From Streptomyces violaceoruber (lineage in GTDB: Bacteria; Actinomycetota; Actinomycetes; Streptomycetales; Streptomycetaceae), in the NCBI GenBank assembly GCA_000720805.1, contig JODI01000001.1:1-64000 (forward strand): 64,000 nucleotides of DNA, in the 5' to 3' direction. Shown one piece after another: positions 53,527-61,968 of this stretch. Below the pieces are notes generated by a model, which saw only the letters and a list, made by a program, of their open reading frames with translations, was not told the origin of the DNA and did no database searches. The first letter of the stretch is position 1; the number at the start of each line of letters is the position of its first letter. The translations under genes and the position numbers were made by a program.

Positions 53527-54312
53527 ATGCCGACAACCCGCCATCCTTCACCGACGCCCGCCGATGCAGACGACGAGATCCTGCAAGGCGGTGCCTGGCT
53601 GCCGCACGGCTTCCAGCTCGATCCCCACAGCCACGTCCAGGGGCAGCTGGTCTACGCCGCCGCCGGCGCCCTGGCCACGGCCACGGAGCGCGGCACCTGG
53701 GTCGCCCCGGCGGACAGGATCACCTGGACGCCCCCGCGCTTTGCCCACTCGCACCGCTTCTACGGCCAGACCGACGTCCGGCTGGTGTCCGTCCCGCTCG
53801 ACCTGTGCGCCGAGCTCATCGGTCACCCCAGCGTCTTCGCGGTGAGCCCGCTGCTGCGGGAGGCCCTCCTGGCGCTCACCGACGAGCCGGAACGGCGGGC
53901 CGGGGCCCACCGGCGCCTGCTCGCCGTGATCGTGGACGAGTTGGCCGACGCCGCCGAGACCTCCCTGCACCTTCCCGAAGCGAGCGACGACCGGCTGCGT
54001 GCCGCCACCGACCTGCTACGCGAGGACCCCGCCCGGCCTTCCACCCTGGCCGAGCTGGGCCGGGCGGTGGGAGCCAGCGAGCGCACGCTCAGCCGCCTGT
54101 TCCACGCTGAGCTGAGCATGAGCTTCCACCGCTGGCGGACCACCCTGCGCATCCACCACGCTCTGGCGCACCTGACCGATGGGATGACGGTGACGGAGAC
54201 CGCGGTCGCGTGCGGCTGGTCCAACCCGTCCACCTTCATCGACGCCTTCACCGAGGTCGTCGGCCAGACCCCTGGCCGCTACCAGGCCGGTCTGCGCTTT
54301 CAGTCGCGCTAG
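53527..54312 (+). CDS. AraC-family transcriptional regulator
   Basis: 261 residues. N-terminal cupin-like sensor (HGFQLDPHSHVQGQLVYAAAG) and two C-terminal HTHs (STLAELGRAVGASERTLSRLF; MTVTETAVACGWSNPSTFIDAF). It is divergent from the siderophore reductase gene and lies upstream of the PobA-like gene; either may be its target. Confidence 0.88.
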   Translation: MPTTRHPSPTPADADDEILQGGAWLPHGFQLDPHSHVQGQLVYAAAGALATATERGTWVAPADRITWTPPRFAHSHRFYGQTDVRLVSVPLDLCAELIGHPSVFAVSPLLREALLALTDEPERRAGAHRRLLAVIVDELADAAETSLHLPEASDDRLRAATDLLREDPARPSTLAELGRAVGASERTLSRLFHAELSMSFHRWRTTLRIHHALAHLTDGMTVTETAVACGWSNPSTFIDAFTEVVGQTPGRYQAGLRFQSR

Positions 54313-54506
54313 CTGTCACCCCCGCCTGTTCGCCCTCCCTGTTCGCCCTCTTTGCGCTGGTCAGGTGCGTCGTGAGTAAGGCCCGATCCGTCTTGGCGGG
54401 TTTCCGGTATCGGGTGTCGACTTACCAGTGGTTCGCATCCCGCCAGGTCTTCCACAGTGGACAGCGAGCGGGCGCCGACCTCCGACCTGGTGGCCGGCTC
54501 CGCGAC

Positions 54507-54525
54507 GTACGCGTTCGGCGCGTAC
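54507..54525 (+). promoter_or_regulatory. 19-bp dyad upstream of the hydroxylase gene
   Basis: GTACGCG-TTCGG-CGCGTAC, arms of 7 bp perfectly paired, ending 34 bases before the start codon. It may be an operator. AraC proteins usually bind direct repeats, so another regulator is as likely. Confidence 0.4.
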
Positions 54526-54559
54526 CGACCACTGAACGGATCACGAAGGGCTCGCACGC

Positions 54560-55732
54560 ATGACGGAGACACGCGACGACACGGCCGTCGTCATCATCGG
54601 GGCCGGCGTCGCCGGTCTGACCCTCGGCAACTTCCTGCTGCGCAACGGCGTCGACTGCATCGTGCTGGAGAAGCACCCTCGCGCCTATGTCGAGAAGCGC
54701 CAGCGCGCCGGAACGATCGACACCTTCGGGGTGCGCCTGTTCCGCGAGTGGGGTTTGGAGGAAGTCCTTGCGGGCGACCCGATCCCGCACAGCGAGGGCG
54801 GCTTCTACATCGACGGCCACGCGATGCCGATCGACGTGGACGAGGACGACAACGAGAGCCTGTACTGCCCGCAGCAGGTCCTGGTCCGCAACCTCACCGA
54901 GGTCTTCCTGCGCGAGGGCGGTGACCTGCGCTACGAGGCCGCGGACGTCGCCCCGGAGAACCTCACCCAGGGCCGCCCCGTGGTGCGCTACCGGGATGCC
55001 GACGGGGCGGCGCAAGCCATCGAGTGCAACTTCGTCGCCGGCTGCGACGGCTTCCACGGCGTCTCCCGCCGCTCCATCCCCGCCTCCGCGCTGACCGAAT
55101 ACTCCCACGCGTACGGCTACTCCTGGCTCAGCGTCCTGGCCGCCACCGAGACCAAGCCCTCGGGCATGGCCATTCACGAACTGGGCCTGGCCGGGATGAT
55201 CCCCCGCGGCCCCGAAGCCAGCCGCATCTACCTCCAGTGCGCGGTCGACGACACCCCAGAGCAGTGGCCGGACGAGCGCATCTGGAGCGAGCTGGAGGCC
55301 CGCTTTGGCACGCCGCCCTCGCGCGGGCAGATCCTGTCCAAGCAGATCGTTCCGCTGCGCAGCGTGGTATTCGACCCGATGAGCTACGGCAACCTGTACC
55401 TCCTGGGCGACGCCGCGCACATCGTCCCGCCGATGAGCGCCAAGGGCATCCACCTCGCTCTGCACGACACCGAGGTCCTCGCCCGCGCCGTGATCCGCCA
55501 TGCCATCGAGGGCGACTCCAGCCTCCTCGACAGCTACTCGCAAACCTGCCTGCCGCACATCTGGAACTATCAGGCGTTCGCGACGTGGATCACCGACACC
55601 ATGCACAACGCCGGATTCACCGGCTACGAGGGCGAGTTCAAGAAGCAGATCGCCCGCGCCGAGCTCCAGCGCCAGTTCGCCTCCGAGTCCGCGAACAAGC
55701 TGTTCAGCGAGCTGACCGCCGGCACCAACTAG
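54560..55732 (+). CDS. PobA-like FAD monooxygenase (4-hydroxybenzoate 3-hydroxylase family)
   Basis: 390 residues, near the length of PobA (394). FAD motifs are VIIGAGVAGLTLGNFL (N-terminus) and LLGDAAHIVPPMSAKG (283-297). PobA-like substrate residues include Ser221/Arg222 in ASRIYLQC. It would hydroxylate 4-hydroxybenzoate to protocatechuate with NAD(P)H and O2. No protocatechuate ring-cleavage genes are in the window. Its stop overlaps by four bases the 3' end of the transposase remnant. Confidence 0.85.
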   Translation: MTETRDDTAVVIIGAGVAGLTLGNFLLRNGVDCIVLEKHPRAYVEKRQRAGTIDTFGVRLFREWGLEEVLAGDPIPHSEGGFYIDGHAMPIDVDEDDNESLYCPQQVLVRNLTEVFLREGGDLRYEAADVAPENLTQGRPVVRYRDADGAAQAIECNFVAGCDGFHGVSRRSIPASALTEYSHAYGYSWLSVLAATETKPSGMAIHELGLAGMIPRGPEASRIYLQCAVDDTPEQWPDERIWSELEARFGTPPSRGQILSKQIVPLRSVVFDPMSYGNLYLLGDAAHIVPPMSAKGIHLALHDTEVLARAVIRHAIEGDSSLLDSYSQTCLPHIWNYQAFATWITDTMHNAGFTGYEGEFKKQIARAELQRQFASESANKLFSELTAGTN

Positions 55733-56100
55733 AAACCCTGCGGACACAGCGGTCTCCGCCCGCGCTCGGGCCCCTCGGCGGGGCGGGGCTCGGCCTGCGT
55801 GCGGTGCCGGTCGAGCTGGTCGAGGAGCACCTGGCCGCGCGGCGTCGCGACGATGGGGCGCTTGCGGTGGTTGAAGATCTCCCCACGGCGGCTGGGCACC
55901 ACCTGCTGGGCCACGTACGACACCGCGGGCGCTGGGATCTCCCCGGCATCCTCCGGGAACCGGGCCTCCACCTCGACGAACTTCAGCAACAACGCGAACC
56001 CCAGCCGATTCGCCCCCGACTTGTTCCGCAGCCGCTCCTGGTCCTCCTCCAGCAGCTTCCAGACCTCGATCAGGTCCTCCGGCTCCCAGTCCTGCCGCAC
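55729..56100 (-). mobile_element. Tn3-family transposase remnant, N-terminal (DUF4158) part
   Basis: From GTG 56100 (GGAGGGAGCG upstream) the product begins RQDWEPEDLIEVWKLLEEDQ and continues NKSGANRLGFALLLKFVEVE, ARFPEDAGEIPAPAVSYVAQQV, a typical start of Tn3-family TnpA (DUF4158). Similarity ends at about residue 68, and the remaining 55 residues are unrelated. Over 900 residues of transposase, including the DDE core, are missing. Confidence 0.82.
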
Positions 56101-56156
56101 CCCGCGCTCCCTCCGGTCGTCGTGACCGGACCAACCTCGCGGAACAGCTCCCTCAA

Positions 56157-56194
56157 CAACCCGAGAAGATCGAAAAACCGGACAAACACACCCC
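56157..56194 (-). mobile_element. candidate Tn3-type terminal inverted repeat
   Basis: Reading inward on the minus strand, the element end would be GGGGTGTGTTTGTCCGGTTT followed by TTCGATCTTCTCGGG. A 5' GGGG and length near 38 bp are Tn3-family traits, and it lies about 60 bases upstream of the transposase start. The other end was not found. Confidence 0.5.
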
Positions 56195-56293
56195 TGCCTT
56201 GCTGCAGAGAGCTACTTGTCACTTCGCGGCAGCTTCGGGAGGACAGGGCTGGTGGTAGTGGGCCTTACGCCCGTGGCGGGACGGCAGGCGAGC

Positions 56294-57040
56294 TCAGAGC
56301 TGGGTTTCGCCGCCATCCACGGCCAGCTCGATGCCGGTGGTGTACGTGGCATCGAAGGCGAGGAATGCGGCCGCCTTGGCGAACTCTTCGACGGTGCCGT
56401 AGCGCTTCATAGGATTGCTCGCGGTCCGCTCCGCCCTGAACTGGTCAGCGGCCTCTTTGGACAAGTTCATCGTTTCCAGAATCCCCGAGTCGATGGGACC
56501 CGGGCTGATCGCATTGACACGGATTCCCCGCGGAAGCAGCTCCCGGGAGAAGGTGCGGGCCATCGAGCGCAGCGCCGCCTTGCCGGCCGCATAGACGCTG
56601 GTGTCCACCATGCCGATGACGTTCGCGATCGAGGTGGTGAGGACGATGCCGGCGTTCGCGCTCAGCAGCGGAGCGAGCTTCTGCACAGTGAAGAAGGCGC
56701 CCTTGACGTTGATCGCGAACAGCTCGTCGTACACGTCCTCGGTCGTCGACTCGAGGGGCGTGAGGGGTGAGATGCCGGCGTTGACGAACAAAGCCTCGAT
56801 CGAGCCGAGCTCGCTCTTTACACGGCCGACGAGCATATCCAGGTCGGACAGTGAGGCCACATCCGCCCGGACAGCCACGGCATTCTCGCCGAGCCGCTCG
56901 CGTGCCGCGTCGAGCTTGGCCTGAGAACGGCCGGTGATCACCACGCGGGCTCCGCCTTGCACCAGCAGCTCCGCCAGCGCGAGCCCCATGCCGCTGCCGC
57001 CACCCGTGATCACCACATTCTTGGCGCTGTACTCACCCAT
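56294..57040 (-). CDS. short-chain dehydrogenase/reductase (canonical)
   Basis: 248 residues. Cofactor motif VVITGGGSGMGLAL, NAG at about 90 (FVNAGIS), active site S...YAAGK (TSIANVIG, VYAAGKAAL), and PGPIDS. It likely oxidises or reduces a small alcohol/ketone. ATG 57040 is favoured; an upstream ATG at 57073 would add 11 residues. It forms a probable operon with the aldo/keto reductase. Confidence 0.88.
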   Translation of the reverse strand: MGEYSAKNVVITGGGSGMGLALAELLVQGGARVVITGRSQAKLDAARERLGENAVAVRADVASLSDLDMLVGRVKSELGSIEALFVNAGISPLTPLESTTEDVYDELFAINVKGAFFTVQKLAPLLSANAGIVLTTSIANVIGMVDTSVYAAGKAALRSMARTFSRELLPRGIRVNAISPGPIDSGILETMNLSKEAADQFRAERTASNPMKRYGTVEEFAKAAAFLAFDATYTTGIELAVDGGETQL

Positions 57041-57109
57041 ACCGAGGTTGCTCCGTTCCTTCGTCAAAAACATGTCGATATATCTGGATGTCGCTATTCA
57101 GGAAGCGAA

Positions 57110-58180
57110 TCAGCCGAGGGTCTCGATCTTCATGTCGCCTGTGGTGACCGTGCGGATGTGATCGCTGGCGAGCAGGTCGTGCGGATTGCCGAGGTCGATG
57201 GAGCTGACCTCGTCGAGGCGGGCCAGCTGGGAAGGAGTGAGGTCGATCTGCAGAGCACCCAGGTTGTCCTCCAGCTGCGCGATGGTGCGGGCGCCGATGA
57301 TGGGTGCCGTCACGCCCGGGGCGTTCAGGGTCCAGGCCAGTGCGACCTGGGCGGGTGTGCGGCCCAGCTCCGAGGCCACCTCCTTCACCACATCGGCAAT
57401 GGCAAGGTTGCGGTCGGTGACCCATCCCAGGGCGACGTTGAGGCTCTTGCGGTTGCCGGCGGTTTCGCCGACAACGGAGCCCGCCTGGTTCTGGTCCTCC
57501 CGGCTGTACTTGCCGGTGAGCACCCCGCCGCCCAATGGGGAGAAGGGGACCACGCCGAGTCCCATCTCGCGTGCCATCGGGATCAGGTCACGCTCCGCGG
57601 TGCGCTCGATCAGGCTGTACTCGGTCTCCAGTGCGACCAGTGGTGACCAACCGCGCAGGTCGGCGATCGCCTGCATGCGCGACACCTGCCAGGCCGGGGC
57701 GCTGGAGATCGCCACGTACAGCACCTTGCTCTGCCTCACCAGGTCGTCCAGGCCCCGCAGGATCTCCTCCACCGGCGTCCTGAAGTCCCATAGGTTCACG
57801 TAGAGCAGATCGATGTAGTCGGTGTTCAGCTGCCGCAGACTGGCTTCCACCGACGCCAGCATGCTCTTGCGGTGGGTACCCCCGGAATTCGGGTCACCGG
57901 GCTGACGCAGCGTCGAGTACTTCGTCGCCAGCACCATCTTGTCGCGGTGGGTGCGGGCGAATTCGCCGAGCAGTCGCTCGGAGCTGCCGTTGGTGTAGGT
58001 GCTGGCGGTGTCGAAGAAGTTGCCGCCGAGCTCGGTGTAGCGGTCGAAGAGCTTGCGCGCCTCGTCGCGCTCGGCGCCCCAGCCCCACTCGGTGCCGAAG
58101 GTCGCCGTGCCCAGCGCCAGCGGTGAGACCCGGAGTCCGGAACGGCCCAGCAGCCGATAGGTGTCGAGAGTGAGTGCCAT
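57110..58180 (-). CDS. aldo/keto reductase
   Basis: 356 residues. TIM-barrel AKR with FDTASTYTNGSSERLLG (catalytic Asp and Tyr), the Lys in LATKYSTLR, and a C-terminal NADP site PIIGARTIAQLEDNLGAL. The usual HxH-type His appears replaced: LYVNLWDF reads Asn where many members have His. AGGAG lies six bases before the ATG. Confidence 0.87.
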   Translation of the reverse strand: MALTLDTYRLLGRSGLRVSPLALGTATFGTEWGWGAERDEARKLFDRYTELGGNFFDTASTYTNGSSERLLGEFARTHRDKMVLATKYSTLRQPGDPNSGGTHRKSMLASVEASLRQLNTDYIDLLYVNLWDFRTPVEEILRGLDDLVRQSKVLYVAISSAPAWQVSRMQAIADLRGWSPLVALETEYSLIERTAERDLIPMAREMGLGVVPFSPLGGGVLTGKYSREDQNQAGSVVGETAGNRKSLNVALGWVTDRNLAIADVVKEVASELGRTPAQVALAWTLNAPGVTAPIIGARTIAQLEDNLGALQIDLTPSQLARLDEVSSIDLGNPHDLLASDHIRTVTTGDMKIETLG

Positions 58181-58249
58181 CGTGTTCTCCTGTGAGGTGC
58201 GGTTCGTGGCGTTCGAGAGGTGCGGATTGGTGGTCGACTCGCCCGGGTT

Positions 58250-58975
58250 TCAGGCGCCGAGCCCGTAGCCGCCGGCCACGGTGATGTCCTGGCCGGTGAT
58301 GTAGCCGGCGGCGTCCGAGGCGAGGAAGGCGACTGCTTCCGCGACCTCCTGGCTGGTTCCGAAGCGCTTGAAGGGGATCTTCGAGCGCATGGCTTCCCGG
58401 CCGCTCTCAGGCACCCCCAGCTTGTTGAGCAGCGGGGTGTCGGTGGCCCCGGGGCTCACGGCGTTGACGCGAATCCTGCGCGGGGCCAGTTCGAGCGCGA
58501 GGGAGGGCAGCATGGCCAGCAGCGCGCCGCGTGTCGCCGCCCCCACCGTGGCGCCAGGGGTGCCGCGACGGGATCCGATGCCGACGGTCAGCACGATCGA
58601 GCCGCCGTCGTTCATGAGGGGAAGAGCCTTTTGGAGGGTGAAGTACTGGCCCTTGAAGTTGAGGTCGGCGTGCTCGTCGAACGATTCCTCCGTCACCTCG
58701 GCAACCGGTGCCGGACGGAAGATCCCGGCGTTGAGGAAGAGCAGGTCCAACGATCCGAACCGCGCCGACACCGCCGACATCAGGGCGTCGGTGTCGGAGA
58801 GCACGCGCCCGTCGGATCGGACGACGAGCACGTCACCGGGGAGCTCGGACTGCGCCCGCGCGACGGATTCGGGATTCTGTCCGGTGACCGCGACCTGGTG
58901 GCCGCGGGCGTGCAGCAGCTCGGCCGTCGCTCTGCCGATCCCGGTCGTCCCCCCGGTGATGACCGCTGTAGGCAT
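58250..58975 (-). CDS. short-chain dehydrogenase/reductase with altered active site
   Basis: 241 residues. Cofactor motif AVITGGTTGIGRATAELL and LFLNAGIF (NAG) are normal. The active-site segment reads TPGATVGAATRGALLAML, where the YxxxK Tyr is replaced by Gly (or Val, depending on alignment) and the Lys by Arg or Thr. It may have lost catalysis, or use another residue. It is divergent from the TetR gene, with twin operators between them. Confidence 0.85.
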   Translation of the reverse strand: MPTAVITGGTTGIGRATAELLHARGHQVAVTGQNPESVARAQSELPGDVLVVRSDGRVLSDTDALMSAVSARFGSLDLLFLNAGIFRPAPVAEVTEESFDEHADLNFKGQYFTLQKALPLMNDGGSIVLTVGIGSRRGTPGATVGAATRGALLAMLPSLALELAPRRIRVNAVSPGATDTPLLNKLGVPESGREAMRSKIPFKRFGTSQEVAEAVAFLASDAAGYITGQDITVAGGYGLGA

Positions 58976-59020
58976 GGCAGACCTTTCGTCGCTGAAGCGA
59001 TGGGTGAGACCACCCGTAAC

Positions 59021-59034
59021 CGGGGAACTCCCCG
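59021..59034. promoter_or_regulatory. TetR operator, copy 1
   Basis: CGGGGAACTCCCCG, a perfect 6+2+6 dyad. Its twin is 36 bp downstream. It lies in the divergent SDR/TetR region. Confidence 0.75.
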
Positions 59035-59056
59035 ATTGTCTCACCGTACACTGAAC

Positions 59057-59070
59057 CGGGGACATCCCCG
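59057..59070. promoter_or_regulatory. TetR operator, copy 2
   Basis: CGGGGACATCCCCG, with the same arms as copy 1; both are preceded by AAC. Spacing is 36 bp centre to centre. Confidence 0.75.
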
Positions 59071-59113
59071 AATCGTTCCCGAGTCTCATCCGACACTCAC
59101 GATCGCGAAGGTC

Positions 59114-59677
59114 ATGACACCTCCACGCAGCACCCTGCGCGCCGACGCGCAGCGCAACCGCGAGCAGCTGATCGCCACGGCCGCCGAAGTCTTCGCCTCC
59201 GGACGCCCGATCTCGCTGGACGCGATCGCCAAACGCGCGGGAGTGGGGAACGCCACCCTGTACCGGCACTTCCCCACCCGAGAGGATCTGGTCGAAGAGG
59301 TCTACCGGGACCAGATCCGCCCCTTGCGCGAAGACGCGCGCACCCTGCTGGCCACTAAGCCGCCCGCACAGGCCCTCCACGCGTGGATGCTCCGATTCGC
59401 CGACTGGGCCGGCGAACGACGCGGCATCTGCGAGGCCCTGGTCGCCATGAGCGCTTCCGGCCGCTTCGGCACCGGACCGGTCTGCGACGAGGTCCAGCAA
59501 GTCCTGGCGATGGTGCTCGAGGCCGGCGCCACAGCAGGAGAACTGCGCAGCGACATCGACCCGGTCGAGGTAGGCGGCATCCTCGCCGGTTTGCTCTCCG
59601 TGGCCGGCGCACCCGAGCAGCGCCCCCAACTGAACCGCATGCTGGAAGTCGTCGTCGACGGACTCAGGCCCCGCTAG
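59114..59677 (+). CDS. TetR-family transcriptional regulator
   Basis: 187 residues. HTH: REQLIATAAEVFASGRPISL, DAIAKRAGVGNATLYRHFPT; C-terminal part of the SbtR-like kind (QALHAWMLRFADWAGERRGI). It probably represses the divergent SDR gene and perhaps the downstream AKR/SDR genes through the twin sites. The ribosome site is weak. Confidence 0.88.
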   Translation: MTPPRSTLRADAQRNREQLIATAAEVFASGRPISLDAIAKRAGVGNATLYRHFPTREDLVEEVYRDQIRPLREDARTLLATKPPAQALHAWMLRFADWAGERRGICEALVAMSASGRFGTGPVCDEVQQVLAMVLEAGATAGELRSDIDPVEVGGILAGLLSVAGAPEQRPQLNRMLEVVVDGLRPR

Positions 59678-59773
59678 GCGCGCCGGAAGTCCGATAACTG
59701 AACCTCGAAGCTGAATCGCTGCCACTGCCGATCGCTGTGCCGTCGACCCTCGCGCCCGCTCCAGCCCCGAGCC

Positions 59774-59959
59774 TCACCCTGCGCTACATGTCCGTTCGCC
59801 GTAGCTATGCGAGAACAGGGCCTGGTCGGAGTGCTCGGTGATCATGCCGGCGTGGGCGCGCGAGCCCTTCAGCAGGAGGCCGGCGACGGCCGGGTCGGCG
59901 GTGGCGCGGGCGAGGAACTCGTCGTAGGACAGCGGGGGTTCGTGAGTCACGTGCGTCAT
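59774..59959 (-). pseudogene. nucleotidyltransferase remnant, N-terminal part
   Basis: From ATG 59959 (GGAGA five bases upstream), the first 45 residues include PLSYDEFLARATADPAV and LLLKGSRAHAGMITEHSD, i.e. the GS-x-(5-9)-SD start of a nucleotidyltransferase catalytic site. After EHSD the frame runs into unrelated sequence. It is on the same strand and upstream of the C-terminal remnant at 52134-52601. Confidence 0.78.
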
Positions 59960-60127
59960 GGGGATCTCCCGGGTGCGACGGGGTCGGAAAACGCGGACCG
60001 CCCTCGCCGTCGTGCCGACGGGAGGGTGGCCGCTCCGTCCGCGGCGGCCGTCAGCCGCCGCACCGAGGATCAACGCACGCCCGGGACGCTATACGGCCCC
60101 AGTGACCGGCCGGCCGCATCCCGTTAT

Positions 60128-60203
60128 CCCGTCGCCCCGTCGCCCCGTCGCCCCGTTGCCCCGTCGCCCGGTTGCCCGGTCGCCCCCTTGCCCCGTGTGC
60201 CCG
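60128..60203. repeat. short tandem repeats, 8-bp period
   Basis: Consecutive near-copies of GTCGCCCC (with variants GTTGCCCC, GGTCGCCC) run for about 75 bases, just after the stop of the VOC gene. Confidence 0.7.
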
Positions 60204-60207
60204 CTTC

Positions 60208-60972
60208 TCAGCCCTCGTCCCCCGCGAGGTACACGCCGAACACCGCTCCCCGCGGGTCCCGCAGCACGGCGATCCGGGGGCCGTCGGGGACCGAGGCGGG
60301 TTCCATGAGGACGGTGCCGCCCGCCGAGGTCGCGGTGGCCGTGGTGGCGTCCACGTCCTCGACGGCGAAGTACGGCAGCCAGTGCGGCGGCACCTCGGGC
60401 GGGAACTTCTCGTCCATGGTCACCATGCCGCCGAAGTCGGCGCCGTCGAGCCCCCACTGCGTGTAGTGCTCCGAGGCGTTGACGCTCCAGCCGAACACCG
60501 TCGTGTAGAAGGCCTCGGCCCGCTCGGGTGCCCGGGTCATCAGCTCCACCCAGCCGAGGGACCCGGGCGCGTTGAACAGCCCCGCGCCCGGGAAGGACCG
60601 GGGCTGCCAGAGCTGGAAGGCCGCGCCGGCCGGGTCGAGGGCCACGGTGAAACGGCCCACGTCGAGCACGTCCATCGGGCCGACCAGGACCGTGCCGCCG
60701 GCCTCGGTCACCTTCCGCGCGGCGGCGTCGGCGTCCGTCACCGCGAACGACACGTTCCACGCGACCGGCTGCGACTCCTGGTACAGCGGGGTCAGTGCCG
60801 CCACCGCCGCGTCGCCGAGGTGCGCGACCGTGTAGCCCCCGGCCTCCGCGCGCCGATCCGTCTCGGGGCGCCAGCCGAACAGCGTCGTGTAGAACCGCTC
60901 GGCCGCCTCCATGTCGTCGGTCCCCAGCTCGGTCCAGCACGGGCCACCGGTCACCGGCTTGTCGAGCTTCAT
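60208..60972 (-). CDS. VOC-family protein, two glyoxalase domains
   Basis: 254 residues with two VOC domains (PCWTELGTDDMEAAERFYTTLFGW; GWVELMTRAPERAEAFYTTVFGW; each typical). Family members include hydroxylases, dioxygenases and antibiotic-binding proteins, so the function is open. ATG 60972 has AGGA six bases upstream. Confidence 0.87.
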   Translation of the reverse strand: MKLDKPVTGGPCWTELGTDDMEAAERFYTTLFGWRPETDRRAEAGGYTVAHLGDAAVAALTPLYQESQPVAWNVSFAVTDADAAARKVTEAGGTVLVGPMDVLDVGRFTVALDPAGAAFQLWQPRSFPGAGLFNAPGSLGWVELMTRAPERAEAFYTTVFGWSVNASEHYTQWGLDGADFGGMVTMDEKFPPEVPPHWLPYFAVEDVDATTATATSAGGTVLMEPASVPDGPRIAVLRDPRGAVFGVYLAGDEG

Positions 60973-61153
60973 GGTGTTCCTCCCGGAGCGAGTCCTCTGC
61001 GGTCCCCTCCAGCACGCTAAGCCCGGGCCACGCTCTCGGCCATCCGACGGAAAACAAGGTGGCACGCGGCGCCCGGACCGCCGTAACCTCGCCCCCGTAC
61101 CGCACCGCATGGCGGCCTCCAGCGCACACCACTCACCACCCGGAGGTCCCCGC

Positions 61154-61966
61154 ATGTCCGCGCTCACGGTGCGCCCCTTCCGCCGCGACGACCGTGACCA
61201 GCTCACCGCCTTGGTCAACGCGCATGTCGCCGCCGTCGTCCCCGGCGTCTCCGTCTCGACGAACACGGTGCCGCGCATCTGCTGCGCTACCGGGCCGACC
61301 CGGAGGTCGGCGAGTCCTACCGGGACATCGGTGAGATCGACTGGTTTCTCTGCCATCCGCCGGCCTCCTTCAGGCCGGACGCCGACGCCGCCGCCGACCT
61401 GCTGATGGGAGCCTGCCTGGCCCAGCTCGCCCGGTGGAACGTACGGGCCCGGTACGCCGGGGGAGAGGTGCCGGCCCCGTGGCGTACGGCCTGCCCCGCA
61501 ACTGGCCGCACATCCGTGCCGCCTTCGAACGCGCGGGCTTCAGGCACGTCGGTGGCACGCAGGTGATCCTCATCGCACGGTGCCCGACCTGCCGCCCGCC
61601 GAGGCCCGCCCGGGCATCACCGTCCAGCGCACGCTGGGGGAGCGCGGCACCCGTCGCACGGCGTATGCCGATGGGCGCGCCCTCGGCTTCATCGAGGTCG
61701 ACACCTCTCTGGCCCGCCCGGAACGGCACGCCCGCGCCGCCGGCCTCGCCGACATCGGCAACCTGCACATCGACCCGGTGGCCTACGGCACCGGCCTGGA
61801 TCACCGGCTCCTCGCCCAGGCCGCCGACTGGCTTGACCAGTGCGGGGTGGACCGTCTCCTCGCCTGCGAACCCTCGACCGACCAGACGGCGATCGACCGT
61901 CTGACCTCGGCCGGCTTCCGTGAACTGACCCGCACCGACCGCCGCTGGCAGCACCGGCCGGGCTGA
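61154..61966 (+). pseudogene. GNAT acetyltransferase, decayed
   Basis: A strong ribosome site (GGAGG) precedes MSALTVRPFRRDDRDQLTAL. Near 61270 the reading frame jumps to HLLRYRADPEVGESYRDIGE; intact relatives have further residues between these pieces, so a deletion is likely. Two further frame changes occur near 61480 (to VAYGLPRNWPHIRAAFERAG) and near 61580 (to VPDLPPAEARPGITVQRTLG). The C-terminal GNAT half (GLADIGNLHIDPVAYGTGLD, RLLAQAADWLDQCGVDRLL) is then open to 61966. No functional product is likely. Confidence 0.85.
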
Positions 61967-61968
61967 GC

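Noticed and set aside
54309..54572. A minus-strand frame of 87 codons in front of the PobA-like gene.
   Set aside because: No ribosome site, no recognisable motif, and it overlaps the start and the dyad of the hydroxylase gene.
58250..59725. A 491-codon frame that would extend the second SDR through the TetR gene.
   Set aside because: The N-terminal half is antisense to the TetR coding sequence and crosses the twin operators; the SDR motif starts at 58975.
60128..60203. Short tandem repeats that might suggest a CRISPR array.
   Set aside because: The period is only about 8 bp and there are no unique spacers or cas genes.
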